A DNA stretch of 17,508 nucleotides from Methylococcaceae bacterium. GTDB lineage: Bacteria > Pseudomonadota > Gammaproteobacteria > Methylococcales > Methylomonadaceae. The notes under the pieces are model-generated. The model saw only the letters and a program-made list of their open reading frames with translations. It had not been told where the DNA came from and did no database searches. Shown piece by piece: positions 6,974 to 15,239 of the stretch; the first letter of the stretch is position 1, and each line of letters opens with the position of its first letter. The stretch spans positions 1-17,508 of the forward strand of contig CANNLO010000066.1 in the NCBI GenBank assembly GCA_947505055.1, written 5' to 3'. A program made the position numbers and the translations under genes.

Positions 6974-7668
6974 TTTGCGAAATGATATTTAACAATGCAA
7001 TAAATCGCCCTTACTCCATCTTTCCAGCCTATTTTTTTACCTTCATCGTAAGTGCGTCCATAATAGGAAATGCCTACTTCATAAATCCGAATATCTTTAA
7101 CTTTGGAAATTTTAGCTACTATTTCTGGCTCAAAGCCAAATCTATTTTCTTCAATAGTAATCCCTTGAATAATCTCGCGTCTAAAAACCTTGTAACAAGT
7201 TTCCATATCAGTAAGATTGAGATTAGTAAACATGTTAGATAAGAGCGTCAAAAATCCATTGCTCACACTATGCCAAAAATAAAGCACACGATGCACATCA
7301 CCCCCCGAAAACCGGGAGCCAAAAACTACGTCAGCTTTATTGTTTAATAGGGGCTCAACAAGCCTTGAATACTCATTCGGGTCATATTCCATATCAGCAT
7401 CTTGAATGATAACGATATCACCAGTAGCCGCCTTTATCCCCGTACGTAAAGCCGCCCCTTTACCTTGATTAACATCATGGTAAAGAACCTGACTAACTCG
7501 TCCACTTTCTTCAATAGTGTTTTTTAACTTATCCCGCGTACCATCTGTTGAATAATCATCAATGATAATGATTTCTTTATCGGGATAAGGCGAATTATTA
7601 ACGGCATCTATAATTTCATCAATAGTTGCGATTTCGTTATAACAGGGAATGATAATTGATAGTTTCAT
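6970..7668 (-). CDS. GT2 family polyprenyl-phosphate glycosyltransferase (DPM1-like)
   Basis: A 232-residue GT-A fold enzyme: [13 protein letters not shown] at the N-terminus, [12 protein letters not shown] near 33-44, the [12 protein letters not shown] patch near 67, the catalytic metal motif DAD at 90-92, and [17 protein letters not shown] and GFEPEI in the usual order for dolichol/undecaprenyl-phosphate sugar transferases. It lacks the C-terminal membrane helices of GtrB proper, so it probably depends on the GtrA-like protein encoded next for its membrane side. It would transfer a sugar from a nucleotide donor to polyprenyl phosphate on the cytoplasmic face. The upstream gene makes UDP-xylose and overlaps this start by four bases (7665-7668), so xylose is the obvious candidate sugar, but the donor is inferred from context. 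The gene looks AT-rich compared with the wzm/wzt end. Confidence 0.88.
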   Translation of the reverse strand: MKLSIIIPCYNEIATIDEIIDAVNNSPYPDKEIIIIDDYSTDGTRDKLKNTIEESGRVSQVLYHDVNQGKGAALRTGIKAATGDIVIIQDADMEYDPNEYSRLVEPLLNNKADVVFGSRFSGGDVHRVLYFWHSVSNGFLTLLSNMFTNLNLTDMETCYKVFRREIIQGITIEENRFGFEPEIVAKISKVKDIRIYEVGISYYGRTYDEGKKIGWKDGVRAIYCIVKYHFAK

Positions 7669-8597
7669 AATACACTCTTAAAGTAAGTAATTGCTTTTTG
7701 CAGACCCTCATGAAGAGGCGTTTTAGGTTCCCAATGTAATTCTTTTTTAGCTAACGATATATCGGGTTGACGCTGCTTGGGATCATCTTGAGGTAATGGC
7801 ATAAACACGATTTTGGATTTGCTACCAATTAAGCTCAAAATACATTCAGCGAGCTCAAGCATGGTAAATTCACCTGGATTACCTATATTCACCGGCCCCG
7901 TAAAATCAGCAGGGCTATTCATTAATTTAACCATGCCATCAATCAAGTCATCGACATAACAAAAACTTCGCGTTTGCGAACCATCGCCATAAATAGTTAT
8001 ATCTTCACCTTTAAGCGCTTGTACGATAAAGTTACTTACGACACGCCCATCATTTGGATGCATGCGAGGCCCATAAGTATTAAAAATACGCATGACTTTA
8101 ATTTCAAGCTGATGCTGACGCCAGTAATCAAAAAATAACGTTTCAGCGCAGCGCTTACCCTCATCATAACAACTGCGGATACCGACCGGATTAACTCGTC
8201 CCCAATAGTTTTCCACTTGTGGATGCACTTCCGGGTCACCATAAACTTCTGATGTTGAAGCTTGCAAGATTCTGGCTTTAACCCGCTTGGCCAAACCCAA
8301 CATATTGATTGCACCATGCACCGATGTTTTGGTGGTTTGCACAGGATCAAATTGGTAGTGAATTGGACTTGCAGGACAAGCCAAATTATAAATTTGATCA
8401 ACCTCAACATAGAGTGGGAATGTCACATCATGGCGCATCACCTCAAAATACGGATTGCCCATTAAATGAGCAATATTCTGCTTAGACCCGGTAAAAAAAT
8501 TATCGACGCATAATACATCATGCCCATCGCTTAGCAACCGCTCGCATAAATGAGACCCAAGAAAACCGGCACCACCGGTAACTAGTATTTTTTTCAT
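7665..8597 (-). CDS. uxs: UDP-glucuronate decarboxylase (UDP-xylose synthase)
   Basis: A 310-residue extended short-chain dehydrogenase/reductase. It has the NAD-binding motif [11 protein letters not shown] at 7-17, the [13 protein letters not shown] block at 115-127 with the glutamate typical of decarboxylases, catalytic Y144 and K148 in SCYDEGKR, and [20 protein letters not shown] after about 170, a signature of UXS enzymes. It converts UDP-glucuronate to UDP-xylose through a 4-keto intermediate in the cytoplasm. Length and motifs are complete. The gene overlaps the GT2 gene by four bases (ATGA at 7665-7668), pairing donor synthesis with a sugar transferase. A 56-base gap separates it from the gene upstream; this is the largest break between 6545 and 15067 and could hold an internal promoter, but none is clear. 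UDP-glucose 4,6-dehydratase-like or other SDR activity is unlikely given the motifs. Confidence 0.9.
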   Translation of the reverse strand: MKKILVTGGAGFLGSHLCERLLSDGHDVLCVDNFFTGSKQNIAHLMGNPYFEVMRHDVTFPLYVEVDQIYNLACPASPIHYQFDPVQTTKTSVHGAINMLGLAKRVKARILQASTSEVYGDPEVHPQVENYWGRVNPVGIRSCYDEGKRCAETLFFDYWRQHQLEIKVMRIFNTYGPRMHPNDGRVVSNFIVQALKGEDITIYGDGSQTRSFCYVDDLIDGMVKLMNSPADFTGPVNIGNPGEFTMLELAECILSLIGSKSKIVFMPLPQDDPKQRQPDISLAKKELHWEPKTPLHEGLQKAITYFKSVL

Positions 8598-8653
8598 TAA
8601 ATCTAACCCATCCCATTATTTACTTATACTTAGATTCAACTAATAAGTGCACT

Positions 8654-10066
8654 TTATTTAAGTAACTTACTGTTTTTATTGACAGGTAAGCTAGCAGTGA
8701 GTAGTACAATCCAAAGTATTGTGCAAAGAGTAATGCCGCTAAATAAATATCTGAAATCGGAAGAAATCATTGTAGGCAAAAAAGATAAATAGAATAACCC
8801 TGTTGCAAGCGATAGAACCCAGCACATTGATTTTAGCCTAGCAGGCAAATGAACTACTTTCGTTATCGCTAAGATGCAACCCAACAATGATAACAAGTAA
8901 AAATAATTCCGGTATATTGGCCACCCAAAGAATAAGGAGGCTATGCTATAAATAAAATGATCTCGGGAATCAATGCTCTCAGCAATACCAACTGCACGTA
9001 GATAGTCACTATTACCTTCAACTCCGATATGTAAAGGCGCATGTCCCTCTAAACCATTCAGATCTAATAGCTCACTAAATGCTCTAAACTTATGTTCAAA
9101 ATAAGCTTTTGGTTCATTTAGAATAAGCGATAACCAAGCCTGTTTAAGCTGTTTGTCTGTTAACACATTCAGTTCCAATGGATCTGACACGAGATCATCG
9201 ACACGCCGCCCTGTAAAAACTAGCCGAACGGCTGCTCGTTGAGCATTAGTGATTTTCACGGGAAGGTCTTCTGTTTTAGTATGAGTACCTACGATAGTGC
9301 CGGCAATATCGAAGCACATAATGCTTTTATAACCTTGTGAACGACTTCTATCGCCAGATTTAATTATTGATTGATCAACCAGAAACTGGGTAATTGACAG
9401 TGAAACCAAGAATACACCAATAACCACACCGGCTATCAGTGCCTGTCTTTTGACTGACCAGTTACGTGAGCCAATAATTGCAATTATTGGCAATATCAAC
9501 AACACAGGTGCCATGAATACTCCCTGTTGTCGAACTTGCATAGAAATTGTTAAAAGCACTACAGCAACTAGAGCTAACGCCATTGCACGGCGTGATGGCA
9601 TAAATGCAGCAGCGAATGATAATGCTATTGCCGCTGTCATTACTGAAGCAAACAACACATCCTTCCAAACAATACCGACATAGATGAACAACACAGGATT
9701 TAACAATAATAGAGCGCAGAGAACAATACGCCACGCTTCAATTCGTGGATAACCAAGAATGGTTCGATTACGCAAGATGCTTGCCGCAACACAGCCCAAA
9801 GATAGGTAAGTCAAAGAACTGCATATCAATACAATAAACGCTGTTGCCACCTCGCCGCCCCCCAGCCATTTCATCAAAGCGGACATAAAGGGTGGATGCC
9901 AGTTAATTGATTCACCAATGTGCGCCTCGTATAACTGTACACTGGTATCCATCGATATCTGACCTGGGGAATGCAATGCTATTGCGACCATTGCCAAGAA
10001 CAAAGAAAGAATCAGTATACCAATCGAGGCAATTCTAGAATCTATTTTTAAACTAAATATTTTCAT
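8654..10066 (-). CDS. Polytopic membrane protein, GT-C-like, substrate unknown
   Basis: A 470-residue protein with about ten hydrophobic segments. After the first helix (about 12-32) comes a loop with SPGQISMDTSVQLYEA (33-48) and INWHPPF (54-60). This layout, an acidic residue then a HP(P/V) motif in the first outer loop, is seen in a family of uncharacterised membrane proteins (DUF6020-like, by recollection) distantly related to GT39. A hydrophilic segment at about 235-350 should be periplasmic. A role as a GT-C glycosyltransferase decorating the polysaccharide is plausible, as is a polymerase or other membrane transfer role. It follows the acyltransferase gene with only five bases between, so it is probably co-translated, and precedes uxs by 56 bases. 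Confidence 0.65.
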   Translation of the reverse strand: MKIFSLKIDSRIASIGILILSLFLAMVAIALHSPGQISMDTSVQLYEAHIGESINWHPPFMSALMKWLGGGEVATAFIVLICSSLTYLSLGCVAASILRNRTILGYPRIEAWRIVLCALLLLNPVLFIYVGIVWKDVLFASVMTAAIALSFAAAFMPSRRAMALALVAVVLLTISMQVRQQGVFMAPVLLILPIIAIIGSRNWSVKRQALIAGVVIGVFLVSLSITQFLVDQSIIKSGDRSRSQGYKSIMCFDIAGTIVGTHTKTEDLPVKITNAQRAAVRLVFTGRRVDDLVSDPLELNVLTDKQLKQAWLSLILNEPKAYFEHKFRAFSELLDLNGLEGHAPLHIGVEGNSDYLRAVGIAESIDSRDHFIYSIASLFFGWPIYRNYFYLLSLLGCILAITKVVHLPARLKSMCWVLSLATGLFYLSFLPTMISSDFRYLFSGITLCTILWIVLLTASLPVNKNSKLLK

Positions 10067-10071
10067 AATAA

Positions 10072-11244
10072 TCAGCTTTTCCGAGAATATTTCTGAATCA
10101 ATGGCTGCTCAAAGCAATGCCAAGAAATCGCAGCAAAAATGATAGTGATGCCTATAACCAGAGGGAAAGCATGTTGAGGCGTTAGCAATAGAACACGTTT
10201 AAGCGATAAAATTACTGGAAGGTGCCAAAGATATATTCCATAAGAAATTGTACCCAAATAATAAAAAGGACTGGCCACCCTACCGATCAGGCCAGTTGGG
10301 GTAATGACACATGCAGCAAATAACACTGCACCAAATGAGGTTGCAAGTAAAGAGCGAAACAGAATAATCATCAACGGATAATCCCAATAACTTGCGTAAC
10401 GCCAAAAAATCGATAGTGCGAAATAGACCAATAATCCGGCCAACAGCCAAACAAAACTCACTCTCGCCGTATTGTTGTTGACGTAAGACAAGATACGAAT
10501 CCCTGCTTCTGTTCGAATGAATCTTGCTAACAAAATACCTATAGCAAATTCATCCAACATACCAGGCAATTGGGTAGCCGCGACAAAAATCGGAAATGAG
10601 CCAAGAGTTTTATCAGGTGTAACCAAGATAGTGACGCCGAAACGCCATAGCCATGTAATGCCGACAAACAGTAATAAAACCTTCCATAAACGCGCAATTC
10701 GTAACCACGGAGCAAACAGCACCATTAATATGTAAAACTGCATTTCTGTGGCAAGCGACCAATTTGCGCCGTTAATTCCACCATGTAAATTGATGCTTAG
10801 GTTGTGGACAAATGCCAGATGCGATATTAAGTTTTTCCAAAAATTTTCAAAAAGAAACGCTGGCATAATAAACACCAAAAAAACAAGCAGCGTAAGGTAA
10901 TGCAAAGGAACTATTCGGACAATCCGTTTCCTGAAGAAATGCCCACGAAACTCTTGGGAGCCGTGTTTATCAATTCCAGAAAATGCAGAAAGACCTATAA
11001 CAAATCCTGAGATAACGAAAAATAAGTCAACACCCATCCAACCGATTCTAAACCAAATCAACATGCCTGTTGTCGGAAAGGTAGTCCAACCATAAATTTC
11101 AATCACATGATAAATAACAACTGAAATAGCAGCGAACCCTCGAAGTATATCGATAGTTGGGAAATAATTGGATTGAGATGGATTTGTCATTGGCAGTTTA
11201 TTAAATAAATACGTCATATTTGTTAATCGATCGTACACTCGCAT
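10072..11244 (-). CDS. Acyltransferase 3 (OafA-like) membrane acyltransferase
   Basis: A 390-residue multi-pass membrane protein of the acyltransferase-3 family (PF01757). Near the N-terminus is the R-x10-H signature: R35 and H46 in DILRGFAAISVVIYH. It is followed by WMGVDLFFVISGFVI, then the FFRKRIVRIVPLHY loop, and later YGIYLWHLP. These enzymes transfer acetyl or similar acyl groups to sugars of O-antigens and other glycans. The annotated ATG at 11244 overlaps the upstream stop by one base (TAATG), which supports coupled translation from there. The conserved domain begins around residue 28, so internal ATGs (M10, M19) are alternatives. No SGNH domain is fused at the C-terminus. Confidence 0.9.
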   Translation of the reverse strand: MRVYDRLTNMTYLFNKLPMTNPSQSNYFPTIDILRGFAAISVVIYHVIEIYGWTTFPTTGMLIWFRIGWMGVDLFFVISGFVIGLSAFSGIDKHGSQEFRGHFFRKRIVRIVPLHYLTLLVFLVFIMPAFLFENFWKNLISHLAFVHNLSINLHGGINGANWSLATEMQFYILMVLFAPWLRIARLWKVLLLFVGITWLWRFGVTILVTPDKTLGSFPIFVAATQLPGMLDEFAIGILLARFIRTEAGIRILSYVNNNTARVSFVWLLAGLLVYFALSIFWRYASYWDYPLMIILFRSLLATSFGAVLFAACVITPTGLIGRVASPFYYLGTISYGIYLWHLPVILSLKRVLLLTPQHAFPLVIGITIIFAAISWHCFEQPLIQKYSRKS

Positions 11245-12437
11245 TACGAGTAATTACCTATTCGTTTAATCAGTCCCGAAATTCCCTCACGTTTTAGCAC
11301 TCCTATCACCGATTTGACAATACGAATTCCAATGCTCGGTGAACAAACTCCTTTTATCACGCGACCAACCACTGTTCTCTGTTTAATGCCCGTACTGTTG
11401 GGTAAAATAAGATTGCCTTGTGCGATTTCTGCCGTCCACCAACTGAAAAAGCAGGGCTCCACAACGCTGTAGGGTTCTGGAAAAGCTTTTTGTACATCAG
11501 ATCTTGTTTGATAGAGCTTTCTAGCTTCAAGCGGGATAGATCTTCCATTATCGAATTGACCGTAATACCACCTCTTATAACGTGCATCATCTTGCCCCTC
11601 GGCAAGTAAATCCTTTCCATAAGTATCCCACAGCTCGTGAGCAATCATCTGACTGGAAGCGTACTTCATCAACATACCCATACCATCGCCGTTATCGTAG
11701 CTAGTGAAGTGATAAAAACGCAAAGGCACATCTGCAACAAAAAATATGCCCGCCTCGTCTTTGGAAAGTGGTCGATGCGCAATATTCCATGTGGCAACAT
11801 TGCAGCCGCGATCTCTAACAATATGTAGGCCACTAAAGAACGCAGGCGCAAGATCACACCAGCGCTGATCCGTAAAAAGTCCATTAGGAATGTCTGCGCG
11901 ACAGAAAAGTCGCAAGCGTTCAGCCCACCAGCGGATAAAATCCAACCCTTGTCCCGAGGTTCTTGCTGCAAAGAAACCAAGATTGTAAACGCCGTGCTTC
12001 AGCGCTGAAATTTCATTATCTTGTATGGCAGCAATATCGGTTTCAGCATTAAGCAAATGCGGTGTTAGTAAAATTTCATGTTGATCGAGCAGAGCTTCAA
12101 GTGAGGCTAATGAATTAAATAACTTGATATCTGGGTCAATATACATAATCTTGTCAACACTTGGTCTTTGCGCGAGCAATTCAGCGGCGACTCCTTTCAC
12201 TGCAGTGCAAAGTTCAACCACGTCATGGCCAAAAGCCCAAGCCTTCCAATTTGGCAAGCCGAGTTGTTCAATTGTCAAAACCTCATCGAATGGCTCATGC
12301 TTGAGATCAAAACCAACGGGGAGATCATCAGAATAGAGCAACACGAATGTCCAGTCTGGATGAAAATGTTTGACCGATTTTGCTAGAACCCGCGCCTTGG
12401 GCAGGTAACTTTTTGTAACTGAGGTATAAACGAGCAT
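11244..12437 (-). CDS. GT-A fold glycosyltransferase (GT8-like nucleotide-diphospho-sugar transferase)
   Basis: A 397-residue soluble protein. The N-terminus MLVYTSVTKSYLPKARVLAKS is the first strand and helix of a GT-A domain, and KIMYIDPDIKLF contains the DxD metal motif at D101-D103. Downstream motifs typical of GT8-like enzymes are LTPHL, HGVYNLGFFA and RFYHFTSYD. It would transfer one sugar to the growing lipid-linked chain in the cytoplasm; neither donor nor acceptor is deducible. The C-terminal 60 or so residues are basic and may touch the membrane. The start overlaps the upstream stop by one base (TAATG), with AAAGGAG at 12449-12455 eleven bases upstream. It lies between the 876-residue fusion gene and the acyltransferase gene. 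Confidence 0.8.
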   Translation of the reverse strand: MLVYTSVTKSYLPKARVLAKSVKHFHPDWTFVLLYSDDLPVGFDLKHEPFDEVLTIEQLGLPNWKAWAFGHDVVELCTAVKGVAAELLAQRPSVDKIMYIDPDIKLFNSLASLEALLDQHEILLTPHLLNAETDIAAIQDNEISALKHGVYNLGFFAARTSGQGLDFIRWWAERLRLFCRADIPNGLFTDQRWCDLAPAFFSGLHIVRDRGCNVATWNIAHRPLSKDEAGIFFVADVPLRFYHFTSYDNGDGMGMLMKYASSQMIAHELWDTYGKDLLAEGQDDARYKRWYYGQFDNGRSIPLEARKLYQTRSDVQKAFPEPYSVVEPCFFSWWTAEIAQGNLILPNSTGIKQRTVVGRVIKGVCSPSIGIRIVKSVIGVLKREGISGLIKRIGNYS

Positions 12438-15067
12438 TATTTTTTTAACTCCTTTGCCGTTATTAGGGCTGATTGAATCGCTGCCAGTATTACATCAGCG
12501 GGTGATCCCAATGGAACCACTTTTCCTCGTTCATATTGTTTAACACGGTTCCCTTGTGCACCGATATCGAATGAAACTATCGGCAGTCCCATTATCATGG
12601 CTTCGGAAATTGTGTAACTAAATGTTTCAGGGATAATTGAAGGCATTAAAATTACATTAATACCTAGTTTACTTATAATGGTTGGTAGGTCATTGGCGGT
12701 ATACTTTCCATACACAGTCAATTTTGGATGAGTCGCTACATAACTAGAACCGACAATAGTAACGGGTACATTCAATTTTCGTTCATCAATATAATCGTGA
12801 AGTGCTTTTACAACATCACCGCCTTTAGGAACCGACAGCGTACCCAAAACACCTACATGCAATGGACCAGATAGCTCTATTTTCTTGTCGCATTTAAAGT
12901 AATCAGTTTCATGAGGCACTATCCTGATTTTACTTTTTTCGAGAGAAAAAGCTTTTTCTAATATTTCAATAGCAGATAAATCAAATACACTGATTGTCGT
13001 TACCACCTTAAAAAGCGCGGCAAATGGCTGACGCCAACTAATAATATCTATTGGTTTGTTTTTCTCAGGATACCAAGTGTGATACCAATTATGATTATTT
13101 TTAAGACATAGCCTACATATTTCAATATCTTGCGGTACTCCGCAATATTTTTCCTCAAAATCTGAAAGATGAGGAGAGGGACAGAGCGCATAAAAATCAT
13201 GCACTTTGTAATCTAATGTTGCATTTTGCGTTTGGGCAAGAGTGATAATATTTGCAATAGCTACTTCAACATCAGGATAGCCATAGACTGAATTTATAAT
13301 AATATTTTGGCTAGAAGATTTGGAGAGAACTTTAAACAATTCTTCAATGGAAGATGTATTAAAAAGCATCCCATCACCAAACCACTGAACAAACCACACC
13401 GCATCAAAGCAGTAGACTCTTAAAATCGTTCCACCATTGGCATTGATATCTTTTACCAATTTATCGGTATATAGGTTACTGCCACCACCACCATTATGGT
13501 CAAAAATTATAGTTGGATTTACTATTAAACCCTCATCAATGTAAGTGTTGAGTAAATCTATTTGACTTGTATTACATTTCTGTAGTGCTGCATGTTCCAT
13601 AACTGGAACTCCATGAGTAATACGCTCATGCAAAGAAACTTTATTCCTTAATCCTTTAATTCCCCCCTTTTTAATCGCATCAACACTCTGGCGTGCTAGT
13701 CGCTGAAACCCACTAAATCGCGGATATATCTTCCGATAATTTCGATAAATCCAAACAAATCGCATAAACGGCTTCCCCCACTGCGACACCTTTCGCAATG
13801 GTTTCGTAATTCGCCATGACGTCGACAATCGTAATGCTTGTAGCTCATTAGATAGATTTTCCCGTTGCTGAAAATTGCTAATCAGCTCTTTAAGTAACTG
13901 GTTATCTGTTTTAAGTGATAATCTAAAAATCCATCCAGCACTTACCTGAAATAGTATTTCTTTATCAATTGCTGGATACCATTGTGGGTCGCTACTTGTT
14001 GTTTGAAACAAACAACCTTTAGAGTCAAAACAGTTGAGTGAGGTTACGCCGTGAATTTCATCGCCAATAGTTTTTGGTTCCCATGTCCAAACTACATTTT
14101 TTTCTCTATCTAAAATTTCTGCATTAGCTATTAGAAAATATTTTTGCTCAGAGACTGGATTAATTCTTATTTGTTGTAAGCAATTGATGCTGCCGCACTC
14201 AGAAAAATAAAAATCAATAATAGTGCATTCTTTATTTTCGCTAATCAAATGGCCAATTAGTTTTTTTGGCTCTGTTAACTCTAAACTATCTTTATCCGCC
14301 CAGTACAATTCAGCGTTAAATATCAGCGGTGGCTTGGAAGTACGTGGTGATATAACTTTAATTTTATTTTGGGCAACATTTGGATGAGTTTTAGTTGATA
14401 TTAACCACTGATAAGTTAACGCATCTTCACGATTTGAAATTAGTGCATCAACCCAATGAACGGGAAAAAATTTTGAAATATGATTGGAAAACTCTGTTTC
14501 TGCAATTTCTTTTTGGATAGTATCAAGCTCAAAGGCATAGTGACCAAACGCTTCGAGCTTATTCAAAAGACTTTGTTTTGAATAGAATCTAAGGTGGGTA
14601 TTATCAAGTAAGCCATTATACCTGTATTCAAAACACCCAAAAAGTAACTCAAAACCAACAGCAATATGAGTGATATTGGGGACGGAAAAAATAATCGTGC
14701 CGTCAGGCTTGATAAGTTTCTTTAGTTCTGAAAGCAATTTATCAGGATTAACTAAATGTTCGATAACATCTGCTACAACAATGTAGTCATATGCTTTAGA
14801 TGCAAATACATCCGTCAGTAAATCTACTTCTAAATTTTTTACTGCTGTAAATCTATAACTGGGGCTACAAATTTCAATTGCAGCTTCATCAAAGTCAACG
14901 CCATCAACAACGCATTTTTTTTCTTGAGACAAGTACTGGCCCAGCATTCCAGAGCCACAACCAACATCAAGAACAATTGAGTTATCAGAAATCTTATTGG
15001 TGATTTTAGCAAGCGACTCTTCTGCATTGGCATTGATAGTCCTTGTATAATTTTGATATTGTTGCAT
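12437..15067 (-). CDS. Methyltransferase / linker / GT4 glycosyltransferase fusion protein
   Basis: An 876-residue multidomain protein. Residues about 1-225 are a class I SAM methyltransferase: VLDVGCGSG at 32-40, DYIVVADVIEHL at 94-105, PDGTIIFSVPN at 121-131. Residues about 240-385 form a beta-rich region I cannot name with certainty, followed by a helix to about 412 and the STSWRITKPLR motif (415-425) common in large polysaccharide glycosyltransferases. Residues about 515-876 are a GT-B fold, GT4-like: HNGGGGSNLY at 524-533, the cysteines C629, C642, C651 and C654, and the E-x7-E motif E814...E822 in PETFSYTISEAMIMGLP. It probably adds a sugar and methylates sugar or chain end. TAGGAA six to seven bases before the ATG supports the start. 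The position right after wzt suggests a link to chain termination, as in other ABC-exported O-antigens; that is inference. Confidence 0.85.
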   Translation of the reverse strand: MQQYQNYTRTINANAEESLAKITNKISDNSIVLDVGCGSGMLGQYLSQEKKCVVDGVDFDEAAIEICSPSYRFTAVKNLEVDLLTDVFASKAYDYIVVADVIEHLVNPDKLLSELKKLIKPDGTIIFSVPNITHIAVGFELLFGCFEYRYNGLLDNTHLRFYSKQSLLNKLEAFGHYAFELDTIQKEIAETEFSNHISKFFPVHWVDALISNREDALTYQWLISTKTHPNVAQNKIKVISPRTSKPPLIFNAELYWADKDSLELTEPKKLIGHLISENKECTIIDFYFSECGSINCLQQIRINPVSEQKYFLIANAEILDREKNVVWTWEPKTIGDEIHGVTSLNCFDSKGCLFQTTSSDPQWYPAIDKEILFQVSAGWIFRLSLKTDNQLLKELISNFQQRENLSNELQALRLSTSWRITKPLRKVSQWGKPFMRFVWIYRNYRKIYPRFSGFQRLARQSVDAIKKGGIKGLRNKVSLHERITHGVPVMEHAALQKCNTSQIDLLNTYIDEGLIVNPTIIFDHNGGGGSNLYTDKLVKDINANGGTILRVYCFDAVWFVQWFGDGMLFNTSSIEELFKVLSKSSSQNIIINSVYGYPDVEVAIANIITLAQTQNATLDYKVHDFYALCPSPHLSDFEEKYCGVPQDIEICRLCLKNNHNWYHTWYPEKNKPIDIISWRQPFAALFKVVTTISVFDLSAIEILEKAFSLEKSKIRIVPHETDYFKCDKKIELSGPLHVGVLGTLSVPKGGDVVKALHDYIDERKLNVPVTIVGSSYVATHPKLTVYGKYTANDLPTIISKLGINVILMPSIIPETFSYTISEAMIMGLPIVSFDIGAQGNRVKQYERGKVVPLGSPADVILAAIQSALITAKELKK

Positions 15068-15101
15068 TAATGTTCCTAATTTCTAATAGACCTTCGGCGA
15101 A

Positions 15102-15239
15102 TTAATTTTGTGAGTTATTGGGTTCAATGACTTTTAATTTAAAATCAATATGATCTGATAATTTGATGAATACAGAACAGCCAATTTTATCAACTCTTCT
15201 CGCGAGCAAATAGGGCACGATCAAAAAAAGTCGCATCAT
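15102..15239 (-). CDS. Possible 45-residue micro-ORF between wzt and the fusion gene
   Basis: The 168 bases between the wzt stop and the next gene contain an ORF of 45 codons. Its ATG (15239) overlaps the wzt stop by four bases (ATGA, 15236-15239), the same coupling used by uxs, the GT2 gene and gtrA. The product starts MMRLFLIVPYLLARRVDK, a hydrophobic stretch followed by basic residues, then a polar tail ending NNSQN. I recognise no family. It could be a small membrane-associated protein, the 5' remnant of a deleted glycosyltransferase gene, or chance. There is no Shine-Dalgarno other than coupling. The remaining 34 bases before 15067 carry the ribosome binding site of the fusion gene. Confidence 0.3.
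   Translation of the reverse strand: MMRLFLIVPYLLARRVDKIGCSVFIKLSDHIDFKLKVIEPNNSQN

Noticed and set aside
8036..8410. A 124-codon frame on the - strand
   Set aside because: It lies wholly inside uxs in another frame of the same strand; the uxs frame carries all catalytic motifs.
8598..8653. Imperfect hairpin (ACTTAT...ATAAGT) and TATAAG-like sequence upstream of uxs
   Set aside because: Stem is interrupted, no T-run follows, and no matching -35 lies at the right distance for a promoter.
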